A DNA stretch of 64,000 nt from the NCBI GenBank assembly GCA_000320545.1, contig ADNK01000503.1, positions 116,001 through 180,000 on the forward strand. The letters run 5' to 3'. Under the pieces are notes generated by a model, which made no database searches, had not been told where the DNA came from, and saw only the letters and a program-made list of their open reading frames with translations. This stretch comes from Bigelowiella natans CCMP2755 (lineage: Eukaryota; Cercozoa; Chlorarachniophyceae). Shown in pieces: positions 49,636-61,204 of the stretch. Both the position numbers and the translations under genes were made by a program. The stretch's first letter is position 1. Every line of letters starts with the position of its first letter.

Positions 49636-51875
49636 TACTTCATACTTTATAGCATGCCTCAATTTCATTCATTGGACTTTCACATCAGTGGCAGTGCTTT
49701 AGGTTTTGGAAGAACACCACCCCCACACGCCCCGTTGACTACCATTATCATTACCTTGGCAGAATCATGTTTATAGTTATCGGTAGATTTGGGACCTAAG
49801 GACGACATCCAAGAAGACGAAGAAAAAGTAGGAGAGGGGGAGGAGGAAGAAGAGGAAAAAGGGGGTGTGAATTAAGGAAGGACATATCGCCTACTTTGGA
49901 CGAATATATGCAGATAGCTGATCATCATCATCATCATCATCATCATCAGCATCATCTCCTCGTTTCTGCAGTATCACCGAATTTTTAAATCATTATTCTA
50001 AGATTCGTTGATTGAGTACTATGGTATACTTAATCATATTACCACGTCGCCATCAGCAATTTGAATATTCTGCACTTCGGTAGCTGTGTAAAAGATGAGT
50101 AATTTTTGAGACATATTGTTTCATTACTGATGGGATGGTAGTGAGGTTATGCTCATATCGGCAAATTAATAAAGACTGTTTCTTCTTCTCTTTATATTTC
50201 TCCTTTTTCTTGAAAATGCTTGTAGAATCGTGATTTTAATCGTGTTAATCGTGTTGTGGTAGCTTGCCTTCTCGTGCTTCTCCTTCCATATATGCTGCGA
50301 CATATTATTGATAAACCATAATAAAAGTTAATATGAATATCCAGCCTACTACTACTACTACTACTACTACTAACACACTGATTATAACTGAGGAGCTATA
50401 TTTTGATTATATTCTCCTCTACTACTACTGCTACTATGATAACTTACGGCATCGTTCCACTCTGACAAGTTGTAACTCGACAGATTTGATTGGCAGAGAG
50501 CACTGCTGTATTACGAGCTCGCCCTACGGTATTTGGTTGGCATATAGATAGTAGCGGTGTTAGTAGTGGTAGTGGAGGCGGCGAGCAGTAGTATTGCATG
50601 TATGTGCTGGCGTGTAAACATCGGTTCAGCGACGGACAAAAAACGAATTCAACGAGAGAGACGGGGAGGAGAACAAGAAGAACACATAACGTGGGCTGCA
50701 GTGAAAAGGAAAGAGTATGCTCGTCTTTACATACAACAACTTGCTCATAACTGTGCACTTGTTTTAGTAACCATTAATCATTACTGATCTCTTATAACAA
50801 TGAATTGACAGTATCGAAGCATCGCCTTCTTCTCCTCTTCCTCCTCCTCCTCCTCCTCCTCTCACTGTAACAACCCCATCATCCCAACGCACTGACTCCT
50901 ACTACTCACCGTGAAGGGTTGCGTCACGTCGCAAATTACAGAATCCAAATGGCCTGTTAGTATCAAATGTGGAATGGTGAATATATTAGTCAAGTATACA
51001 CCATAATGAAGCAATATGAACAATAAATAATAAGAAAATGTGCAACCAAGGACGGTAACTAGGATAACACCACTACCTTCAAATAGGAAAGTTGGAATCT
51101 TCGACTTCAAGCCCTAATTAATAAGTGACAGCAGCAGTGATGGCAACGATGATGACAACGACAACAACGAAATGACTCCATCAACACACATGAATCAATA
51201 GCCAGTGAGTTGTTAAGCAATCAGAGTATGGAAGTCTATGATCCTCTTCTCACCCGATGAACGTTCTGTAGCTGGTCAGGAGATATCTTGAATTCATGCT
51301 TCTTTTTCTCTTTCTGCACGATAATGTTGAGTATGATTATGAATGTATTCATCAAGATTCGTGGGAATAATGGAACGAGCATCCTAACTTATATTTCCTA
51401 GCCTGAAAATCAATGCTGCTCCATTTGTGTTCCAGACATACAATTGTGTAAGAACGCACCACATCTTCTGCGAAGACTTCGACATAAAATTCCATCTCCT
51501 TTTGGAAATCCTTTTGCATCATACCTTATTATTACCATTAGTAAGTCATAATAGGAACACAGACATATGATAATTGGATGCCATGTCACATATCACTGCT
51601 ACTGCTACGAGGGAATCGGTAATACCTCGTTTCACCAATGCCCCAATGACATACTGCACCTATAATTTTGATTTCAAATTGGTAATGAGAGATTAACGAC
51701 GTTGATTACAATATGCTTGGAAAATTCCATTTACATTAATATAGACTCCATGGTAGGTATCGTACAGTTGAGGCATTCCACTGATACGCAAACAGACAAA
51801 TGCAGGCACTCAGATTCTCAATTTTACAAATGAAACTTGAGAACAGCCCCCACCACACGCACTAATGGATGTAAG

Positions 51876-51916
<41 letters not shown>

Positions 51917-52586
51917 GGGGAGGGGGGAGGGGGGAGGAAAGAGATATGTAAATATGAAAGTTCATATAATTTGAGATACTTTGATGGCTTGAGTTTAAAC
52001 TGAAATGGAATACTGTGCACTCCCGGACCTATATAAATATATAATTAATTTGAAAAACCATGAATATAGAGTGTTTTCTACGTCAGATATCTAACCTAGG
52101 CTTCCCGGTTTGAGCACTTCTAGTTTCTTTTCCACCAACACTAGTGGTTTAAGTGTGCTGTAAAAAGCTTCGAAGATACCCACGCTTTTTGCTGGATAAC
52201 AATGTGGAGTTTTAATTTATATCACCGGATCAACCCGACATTTCCGAATGGAATCCATAAAATAGGTATAATTTATTCGAAGAGGGCGCAGAATTGACAC
52301 CTGAAAGTTGCAGCTTTACAGACCCATCGACACTGATTGAAATCCCATTGTGACTCATTCCTTTTCCTGCAAAGTAAGGAGGAGTAAATTGACGGTGTTC
52401 ATAATGATAGGTGAAACAAAGAGAACCCGCATTGACGATGACCGCTCCTGCGATCGTATCCTGTAAATTTCACGATTAGATACTCAACCGAAATCAGGAA
52501 ATCTTCCAATACAAAAAATAACATACCCCAGGCGAGAATGTCCGATCGTCATTGTCTAGCTTTAGTTCCATGCTAGGTTTGGACAT
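49377..52586 (-). CDS. VPS26C: VPS26C (DSCR3), retriever/Commander subunit
   Basis: Sixteen exons, all in phase, encode 276 aa: 52527-52586, 52427-52460, 52301-52366, 52096-52191, 51980-52028, 51735-51780, 51626-51659, 51478-51524, 51254-51313, 51077-51113, 50910-50953, 50448-50523, 50043-50083, 49755-49795, 49543-49582 and 49377-49436. The arrestin-like fold is followed closely end to end: NGISISVDGSVKLQLS, AKSVGIFEAFYSTLKPL, QLYDTYHGVYINVQY, HEFKISPDQLQNVHR, SKIPTFLFEGHLDSVICDV, IKSVELQLVRVERC, TEVQNIQIADGDV and LFTCGTMSTKNFK. These match VPS26C rather than retromer VPS26A/B. The protein acts with VPS35L and VPS29 in endosome-to-surface recycling of membrane proteins. Mean exon size is only about 52 nt. 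Length is close to the roughly 297-aa human protein. Confidence 0.93.
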
Positions 52587-53148
52587 TTTGAAGATACCCT
52601 AGAGAAGCAATCAGCTCGCAGATGGATGACACACACACACACACACAGACAGAAGAAAGCACAGTGGAATGTCTTCATCGAGGAGGTTTCAACAAGCGGA
52701 ATTAATAGAAATAGGAGCGTTTTATTTAATACGACATAATGAACATCTGTATATTTCCTATTTCTACACTACAATGATGATATTCACTATTGTCATTTTG
52801 AGACGTATGTTGAGATAGATAGATTATCAAGAAAATCATGCGTCGATCCTCTAATTATTCGGATGTCTGCTGTAAGAAAAATACTTATTTTTAGATATTT
52901 ATCCGTATATATTTGCCTTCTTTATCAAGTCATGGTTTTGTGTGTGCTACAGACACGATACGACACCACGAATAATAACTAGAATTCAGTAGTAATTCGT
53001 GGTTTATCGATATTACGTTTATCGGTAATTGTTGTAGAATTGTTCTTAATTGGATGTTTGTCGACGATAGTCATATCTCCGAGCTGTGCATCAAATACAA
53101 TCAGAAGTACACTTCCTATGCAGCTCGACATTTAGGGGTGCTCTCCGA
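52587..53148. promoter_or_regulatory. Divergent promoter region VPS26C/PDRG1-like
   Basis: 562 bp, AT-rich, with a (CA)n run at about 52629-52648. CTAG/GCATGC clusters are absent. No other feature seen. Confidence 0.5.
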
Positions 53149-53752
53149 ATGTCGTCTAGCCTGCCAACTTCTGAAGCAGTAGGCGTGGCAATTGGATTGC
53201 ATGGCCAACTGAAGGAGGCGGAAACCATATCAGAGCAAATTCTTCAGGATAAGAACCTGGTATACAATCTAAGATCTCAAAAGATTAGCTCTAGAATTTT
53301 CTCGATAGCATCTGATCGAGAATCATTGCAACTGGTACATAATAATTCTCAGATTCTTGAGTACCAGAAGCGAATGGCAGCAAACCGCGAGCTCCTCTCT
53401 AAGTATCGGCGCGACGAAGACTTCCGTGATAAATTGTACTACTTGTATCTCGGAGGGTTCTTCGTAAAATTGCCAGGAGCTCAGATACAGAGCATAGTGA
53501 AAAAGGGTACGATTTTCAACCATCAAATATTTCATCACTTCTCTTTGCGTATGATTTTTGATTCAATGATGCAGATGAATATCCTGATCGACCATTATGA
53601 ATTTAGATCAAGATCGCCTGAAAGAGTGGATAGAGCTCGCTAGACGACAGGTGAAAAATGGATTGCGGAAGTTGGAACAAATCCGTCCTAGCGAAAGACC
53701 TAAAGGTGTCGTCGATCTTCTTCTCAAAGAGAGCAAACAGGTTCAGTCGTGA
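53149..53752 (+). CDS. PDRG1: PDRG1-like prefoldin family protein
   Basis: Two exons (53149-53506 and 53607-53752) encode 167 aa. A coiled coil (GQLKEAETISEQILQDKNL) leads through EYQKRMAANRELLSKYRR to the beta-hairpin YLGGFFVKLP, which matches the FGNMFIKMP core of PDRG1, and a second coiled coil (DQDRLKEWIELARRQVKNG). PDRG1 is a beta-type prefoldin subunit of the R2TP/prefoldin-like complex that assembles RNA polymerases and PIKK kinases. Length fits the family with a slightly extended C-terminus. The start was chosen as the first ATG in frame before the coiled coil. Confidence 0.8.
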
Positions 53753-54665
53753 TACCCCTATTGTGGCACTATTCTAGCTGTGCGACTATAACTAGAGCAT
53801 GCACAGATTATTGTCTCGCTAGCTCGCATCGACAGCCATACCACATTGTAACAACAACAATTATTATTCCCATTATTTAAGTCTTTCTAAGCGATGTGCA
53901 CATATGCGTCCTGCGTGTACGTATAGCAGTGCATAACTCATGCAGCAGTGCTGCATGCATATCTAGATGTCTAGCTTATAAGCTATATATATACATACCT
54001 ACGTATCGTACTAGCGTAGGCGAGAAGCCGCGGCTTGTTCATTGATCGATTCATGATCGAGCGCTAGCTCTACACGAACAAGTCATAAGCGGCGTGTGCG
54101 GTGCTGCGCGATGACAACAGCAGCTCACACGAGCTATATGTGCTACCATCACTATAGGTCGCTTACGTATATACATATCTAGATATATCAATATTATACT
54201 CCAAAATGTCGAACATGTACACGATGCACACATAGTACTAGAGTAGTACAGCGCACGCTCCGATCGATACGTCTGGACGTAGCAATGCTAGCATGTACGC
54301 AAGATGTTGCGCAAGTCTAATCGATGGGTGATGTTGCGATGACTATGATACGACATTTGTTATTATAACTGAGCATATGATGTGCACACAATGGAATCGG
54401 ACGATGTAATTGATAATACATCGTTGCAATTGTTGTTACAATCTAGCAATGCACGATGCCAATATACATAGCTTCTGAGATTATGGAATATTTTTAAATT
54501 TGGCTAGTCTCGGCTGATAATATCTGATTGATGATGCTTAGTTACATCTTACTCTTCAGCTAGTCATCCACGCCATGATACATTAACTGTGGTTTTTGGC
54601 ATTTTCACCTACTTGCTTTCTCCTCGGGCACCAGGTGATCCTAACCAGTGAAGTGGAATATGAAA
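53753..54665. other. Convergent spacer with palindromic words
   Basis: No gene is supported. It contains ATCTAGATGTCTAGC near 53961, TGCATGCAT words, GCGCTAGC near 54061 and many CGAT/TGCA palindromes to about 54470. Confidence 0.65.
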
Positions 54666-55269
54666 TTATGGAATTGGCTTCTCAAATGTCAAATACACAA
54701 TTACCTCATCGTCGCCTCTCGAGTCTAAGTTTATCTTATTTCCATATTTCCCTTTCAGGATGACCTGCATTTTCAGCCTATAAATCAATCGTTCTGGTGC
54801 TATTTTATAATTCTCCTTACCTTGAGAGTTTCCATCTCCGTTACGAGTTTGCTTTTCTCACCGAGAAGGGACTGTCAAAAAACACAGTCAATCAGAGTCA
54901 GTAGGCAAAGCTTTGGTATCCAGCAATTCAAGGTTATATATAGATTACTATGTTTCATGTTGCTACGCGATATTAGACACCTCAAGGTTCTCCTTCGCTT
55001 CTTTCTGCTTGTCTCTAACGAAATCTTCTGCATCGTCATTCGACACTTGAACGTAGACTTCACCAACTTTTATCCTGTGGTGGTATTGGGAAAAAATTAG
55101 TTAACAGCACGGTACGTAGTAAAGGAAAAATTGATGGTGCACATAAATGTTGCTCATACTTGCAAGCGTCATCGTCGAGGAGACCCTCGATATCTTGTGC
55201 TGCATCTTCGTTTTCTTGGACAGATTTCTGCATTACGAAAATCAAGGCTGAACTAAGGTGAAGATACAT

Positions 55270-55351
<82 letters not shown>

Positions 55352-56094
55352 ACACACAAGCATGGACGCATCCAAATCTACATTTCATGACATTCATATT
55401 TATGCACATATGTGCACTGAGTACTCCTCCACATCATACTGCATAATCTCATTGAGTCACTCAGACCCTCGCTGCTTTGATTGCATCCTCCAACTCCATC
55501 ATTCGTTGGTCTAGCCTCCCATAAGAATTTATCCGCTGTATCCATTAGATATACCAGAAGAAACAAACAATAGCATATGTTAATTTCTTGCCGAAGATTT
55601 ATAAATGATAAAACGAAGATGACGCCTGCACGACCTGTTGATCCTCCCACGTAACCTCAGGATCATCATCTTGTAAAGTTGCTACCACCTGAAGACAAAA
55701 TTTTTTGAAGCTGCTTTGAATTTCACACATACAACCGTCGCGTAAAGCAAGTACCCGTGGTTTCTTCGTTTTTGGGGCAAAAAGCTTCTTTTGAGCTTTG
55801 TTGATCTGAGGAGTGACAAGGTGAATATGCAAACCACATAAAAATGGTTAAATATATGTTACTTGTCCTTCCATCCACTCGTCCAATTCTTCCTTGGTCG
55901 CGCATTTATCCCGTAATTTTCCACCTGTAATTCACAAAATGGTGATATTTGGTACCGCAGTCAACCCCCCCGTCCTTTCACTCTATCATTTAGCTCGAAT
56001 CAGTACCTCGCTCCCATTCAGCTATCTTCTGTTGCTTCCATTTTTCGACGCGCGCTTTGTTTGCTTCATTCATCCTTGATTTTGCTTGACTCAT
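54666..56094 (-). CDS. PFDN4: Prefoldin subunit 4 with N-terminal extension
   Basis: Nine phase-consistent exons encode 211 aa: 56007-56094, 55863-55924, 55755-55805, 55635-55688, 55467-55535, 55160-55227, 54981-55074, 54821-54871 and 54666-54764. From exon 4 onward it follows PFDN4: EVTWEDQQRINSYGRLDQR, helix MMELEDAIKAARKSVQ, LLDDDACKIKVGEVYVQVS with DDAEDFVRDKQKEAKENLE, and a C-terminal helix ending YGNKINLDS. PFDN4 is a subunit of the hexameric prefoldin that hands actin and tubulin to CCT. The first three exons add about 67 residues (MSQAKSRMNEANKARVEKW, TKEELDEWMEGQ, KKLFAPKTKKPR) not found in the usual 130-aa protein. The stop could also lie in a further small exon after LDSRGDDE. Confidence 0.82.
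55268..55358. repeat. Compound (CT)n(CA)n microsatellite
   Basis: Long CT array at about 55268-55319 running directly into CA to about 55358, inside an intron of the minus-strand PFDN4 gene. Confidence 0.9.
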
Positions 56095-56941
56095 TTTTCC
56101 TATGCACGGAAGAAAACAACACCAGGTAAACTTAAAAGAATTTCCGCATATGTACCACCACTTTCCAATTCTATTCTCACCTTAGTTCTTTACACTACAT
56201 TTTATAACGCGATATTTGGCAAATCCCATTTAAGGAAGTAGAAAACACGTGTTCCTTAATTCTCAATGACGACTGTTATGTAACACCATAAGTACATACG
56301 AAACGACGCCGCATTCACGAATAAGGATACTGGATCCATTGTTTTTCCAAACACAGAAAACGATGTATATGAGATCTTCCTAAAAATGTCCTTAGTTTAC
56401 CTCTAGTGCACTCTCCTCTTTCACCAGGACTGCAATGCACACTCGGGTGTAAAACTCAGAACACAATTAGGAGACCTTTGATGAACGCAGATCGCGCACA
56501 AAAATTCCAGTTTTTCCGGAATCATAGGTACTTTTACCTCATGCGACATCATAATTTCGGGTTTTATCGAATTAGGCGGCATACGTGTTCCTTTTTCCTG
56601 TTGCGGTAAGCATCAGAAGAATTTGCGCGAGCTGCTTTGTGTAAATTATCTCTCGATCGTTGTCTTAAAAATTTAATTCACTGCATTCGCTGATCCATTT
56701 CTAATTTAATCGATTTCTCGAGATTTATGATGACGGATCACATTGAACTCATGCATTGTTAACCTAAATGTCTTATGTCAGAAGTTTAGTCATAACTCCT
56801 TTTCAAATTCACCGACACCGAAGCTGCGCTCACGGCACTCCAAATTGTGCTTATATTTTTAGTAGCGACTATAAAATATTGTTGTCACGATGCACTAAAT
56901 ATACGGTGGTTGGTATCTGCAAAGCAGAGCTTCTAATCGCA
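56095..56941. promoter_or_regulatory. Divergent promoter region PFDN4/eIF3k
   Basis: 847 bp without a supported gene. Small open frames lack motifs. The palindromic words of downstream spacers are not evident. Confidence 0.5.
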
Positions 56942-58010
56942 ATGGCTGCCAAGGGCTCATCTCCTTTAACACCCCCGGAGGCCCGTGCCCTCATCGATAA
57001 GCACCTTTACGATGCCTCCATAATTCCCACTCTTGAAAACTATGTTCATCAACAATGCAAGGAGAATCTCTATGACTACGATGCCAATCGTCATCTGCTC
57101 AAGCTATACAAGTTCCACCCATCCGAAGCCAGTGCTGCAGTTGCAGGCAAGGTGAATATCTGAAAAAGGACATCGGCTGACATCCACTTATGCAAGATTG
57201 GCACAAAATCTTTGCTCGAGCAAGAATAAAGAATACGTCGATGAACGAAGATATTAGAAATTGATTATGAACCCCCCATCTAACAATGATATAGGGAGCT
57301 TATTATATTTTTCAGCATATAATATCGTTTGTAATCACTCGAATTTGCATACGGTACCCTAATTCAGTATATTTTCAACTGTACAAGGTTTTGATAAAGG
57401 CAATGATGCATCTACCAGCCTCGGATTACGTTTGCTGTTTATACCTTCTTCCTCTGCCCTTACACAACGAGGAGCCTATCAGAACAATTCTTAGGATGGT
57501 AAAGAATTTTCCCAAAACATTTAGAAAATAATCTTAATTGGCGGAAATTGTGTGTTATCATAATTTTGCCGCAAACAGAGAAGATTAAAAAAACACCTTC
57601 ACATTCAGGCAAACCTTCTAGAAACTTTCCAGATGAAGAAATTCTGGAAGGAGCTCGAGGATCAAAAATCGTGTAAGGCGCTCTTAGACACACCGGGGTT
57701 TATCGCAGCGGTAGAAAAGTGCATTATAACAATTGTCAAGTCTACTTACTTTGACATTTCGGTGTCAACACTCGCGGATCTACTCAGAAAGAAAGAAGAC
57801 GTTATGGTAGAAACTTTTTTTGATGAAGAGATGTTCAATCCCCTAACGTTCATCTTTGTCCAGCGTTTACAAAAAGAGAACGGCTGGGAGATGTCAAAGG
57901 ATGGTAAAATGGTCATACTCTCTAAAAAGAAGATGATGTCGACAAGGGTAGAAGGATCGCAGAAGATCACACTGCAGCAAGTGTCCAAAGTACTTCCGTT
58001 ACTTCAGTAA
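56942..58010 (+). CDS. EIF3K: Eukaryotic translation initiation factor 3 subunit K
   Basis: Three exons (56942-57151, 57388-57498, 57609-58010) encode 240 aa. NYVHQQCKENLYDYDANRH and LLKLYKFHP match the HAM-domain start of eIF3k (ERYVETQAKENAYD, NLAVLKLYQFNP). VLIKAMMHLPASDYVCCLYL and ANLLETFQMKKFWKEL follow the same order, and the WH/PCI part ends QKENGWEMSKDGKMVILSK. eIF3k is a PCI/HAM subunit at the edge of the eIF3 complex on the small ribosomal subunit, paired with eIF3l. Length is slightly above the human 218 aa. All exon phases are zero. Confidence 0.93.
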
Positions 58011-58630
58011 GAAGTCTTGCAAAGATTTTGATATTCTTGATGATCACGAAGCTGATGTCGTACTATAGCATGCATATTTCACGTCATGGAAAAGAAATCA
58101 TTAAAATAAAAGTATCATCACCCACACACAATCGTGACTATTGAAAGAGTAACTGTCCATATAATGCTGAATTCTACGTGCATGTACGCAAGGATAGATT
58201 GCTCACATACGTATGGCATAAAAGCAACTACGTTGCAGTAAATAACCCCAGCGTGCAGCGTAGCATGTGGTTGACTGCAGTGCGTTCAGGTTGATCGTGG
58301 TCGTAGTGAACACATCTAGACATGCATTGCAAACAGCTCCTCCACCCGTGGCTTGACGAAATGCTGTGGCTCCAAAGTTTTGGAAACTTTGAACAACATA
58401 CAAGCGTGCGCATAAATGCTGGTTGATAATCTCATTTCGCACACCGTCTAGTTAACACTAGCCACTAGGCCTAGACATACTAGCATGCAGAATGTCTAGA
58501 TGTGTGCGTCTAGACGTATTACTTTTAACTGTGGCGAAACAGCGACCGGCAGAAAAGTCTAGAAGCGTGCGTGGCGCGGTGCAACGCATTGAACTAGTGA
58601 AGCTTTGATCGCACATAATAGCATGGACTC

Positions 58631-58729
58631 AAGCGCTGCAGCCTCTAGCTGCATTGCGGAGCTACATCAGATGACATGTCATTGGGATGACCATTGAAAA
58701 CATTTGATCACTTCATCACATCCGTCTCA
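58631..58729 (+). repeat. Dispersed intergenic element, copy 3
   Basis: Starts AAGCGCTGCAGCC, has GCTACATCAG, then an insertion of about 18 bp relative to copy 1, then GGGATGACCATTGAAAACAT and CTTCATCACATCCGTCTCA. Same orientation and block order as copies 1 and 2. Confidence 0.75.
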
Positions 58730-58908
58730 CATCATCTAGTCATGCTGGCCCACATGCGCGCGCACAGCTCCGGGCTTGATGGCGACTGCACATGAGAGCC
58801 ACATCCATGCACAGGGGTCAAGTGTGGGTGCAGCAAGAAGAAGACCTCTGGGTCAACCGTGTGTGAAGAATTGTGAAGTGCGATTGAGAGTCACTTGAGG
58901 GAATGAGT

Positions 58909-58932
58909 GAGTGAATGAATGAATGAATGAAT
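58909..58932. repeat. (GAAT)n tetranucleotide microsatellite
   Basis: Short GAAT tandem array in the spacer upstream of the U2AF65-like gene. Confidence 0.8.
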
Positions 58933-59375
58933 GGTGTGGTTTCAATGATAGTGCTGAGAGAATCATCGGAAATGCAATTGCAGAAGTGCCAACTCATCCC
59001 AATTGACTCATCCACTTCCCAAACAACAAAACCAGCAAGGGAAAGGAAGGGTTTGCTTCACATTGCAGGCAAAGAGAATGGATGAATGACTGAAGTGGTT
59101 CTAATTGATCTAGCTCAAAGGATCATAGGACACGCAATCGCTCATCTATGCCCTTCTCGAAGTTGTCAGAACAGAAAGAAAGAAAGAAGTGTTTCCATTG
59201 GAGCAGCTGAAAGGATCATGGAGCCGAAACCATGGAGATAAATGTGAAACCATGCGACATACAATTTGTTCATCGTACAAAGGAAATGCAGGACATTTTT
59301 GACTGAATTCAAGCCTAAAATCTTGGAGATGACTCTCATCATCAACGACGAAAGCTGCTTTGCCAGACTTCGATA

Positions 59376-61162
59376 ATGGCGGCCCAGGCCGCGGCCTGCC
59401 CATGTTCAACTAGAATGGCCCTCCTCTCTCCTCCCGCACTTGCGGTAATTGTGATAGCGCTCGCGACCGTTATTCCTCGGGACAAACTTCGTTCACAGCC
59501 GCAAGCTCATCATCTTCGACATGTTGGTACGTATAGAATCGATGACTAAACTGCATAATGCCACCCCGCACGAGCCCACATGCAGGATAAACCACATGTA
59601 ACATCGAGAAACACAGATGAATAGGTCCAATACATTATCTTTACTATTTCCTGTGGTGTTGGAAATCTTCCTGATACAGCTGAAGAGAAACAAGACAGTC
59701 CCCTTCCATTCATGGTGCACATCACCAACTCCCGCAATTGTTCCTTGTTCAAGCACGGGCTAAGGGGAGGAGGTATCAGAGCAAATACTGCTCTTGTTTA
59801 AGTCTAACATCCTATTATCGTACAGGCCCCCCCCCTCCCTACCGGGGTTGGAGAGACAGAGAAGGAGGAAGAGATCGGGATCAGGATGATGAGAATCACA
59901 TGGGATTTAGCGGCAGAGGCCGGGGAAGGGGTAGGGGAAGAGGAAGAGGAAGAGGGAGAGGGAGAGGGAGAGGAAGGTATTTCGAAGACAGGGGATATGA
60001 CAGGGAAGGTGAAGATGGAGGACGTGACAGAGACCACTACAGGTGTTCCTACATTGAACCAGCTTTGTTTTAGTATATTCTATTCCTGACTCTGTTTGCC
60101 ACCACCACCACCAGCGCAGCAGCAGCAAACTCTCATGCACATAGCACGAATGTAGGATACAGATGTCAGGGGATATATAGTTGGACTGATTTTACTTGTC
60201 AGGAACAGAAATGAGAGGGATGGTCCTGGCCATCACAATTCGGGGGGGAGAAGAAGAGACCAAGGAAAAGAGGACCACTATAGAGACGACAACCGACGCA
60301 CGCCACACGGTGGTGACAACAATGGCAGGAATTATGGCAGACGAAATGATGATGATCATTTCAATAATCGTCGTCATCATCAAGAGGCCAGGGATCGGGA
60401 GCGAGAACACCGCCATAATGATGAACGAAAATTTATGGGACGTAGAAAGCAGGTGATATCTGTCGGAAAACACACACACCTATCTACTTGTTACGGATGA
60501 CACAACGATATGCATTTGATAATAACCACTTATCATGCCATCTTTTCAGCCAAAGCGATCCGAAATGACGGAGGAAGAGCATGTCAAATACGGTAAGTGA
60601 GTGAGTAAGTCAAAACAAATTACTGACAACTCCGTTACACGTTTACCAAATGCTATTACGATCCTTGACGCAATAACAACAACCTCTACATGTTATCGAT
60701 ATTAGTGTTGTTTCGTTTCTTATAACTCTTGCTACTATAGCATTCCGACAGGATGCCACAAGTGCAGAGCGAAAGGCCAAAGTCGGTGGAGAGTGAAGAG
60801 TGTGATGATGATAATGATGATGATGATGATGATTAATTTTATTAGGATTAAACTTATGCTGTTCTTCTTTCCATTTCTTTGTGCCCCTCTTAATTTTGAC
60901 TATTTTCTTCATTAGATCGCGCAATGGAATCGTATGAGAGCGAAGGAGAAAATCCAAGAACGAAAAATGGAAGAGGTGGTTATCATTGTAGATTTCAACA
61001 CTGTCGTAATTCATGTGAAAAGAGAAGGAGGGGTGGAGGGCACTACACAGAAGACGATTGTTTTGAGACCTGTATACATCTATGAGCAAAGATAATATTG
61101 TAGATTGCATCAGATCTATGTAGTTTCTTCAGTTCATAACAAGTACCAACGCAGAACAAACA

Positions 61163-61204
<42 letters not shown>

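Larger units (their letters stand above)
58011..59375. other. Spacer downstream of eIF3k with palindrome cluster and element copy 3
   Basis: No gene is supported. TCTAGA/CTAG words cluster at 58311-58560 (GTCTAGATGTGTGCGTCTAGA). Element copy 3 follows at 58631-58729. (GAAT)n lies at about 58909-58932. Confidence 0.65.
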
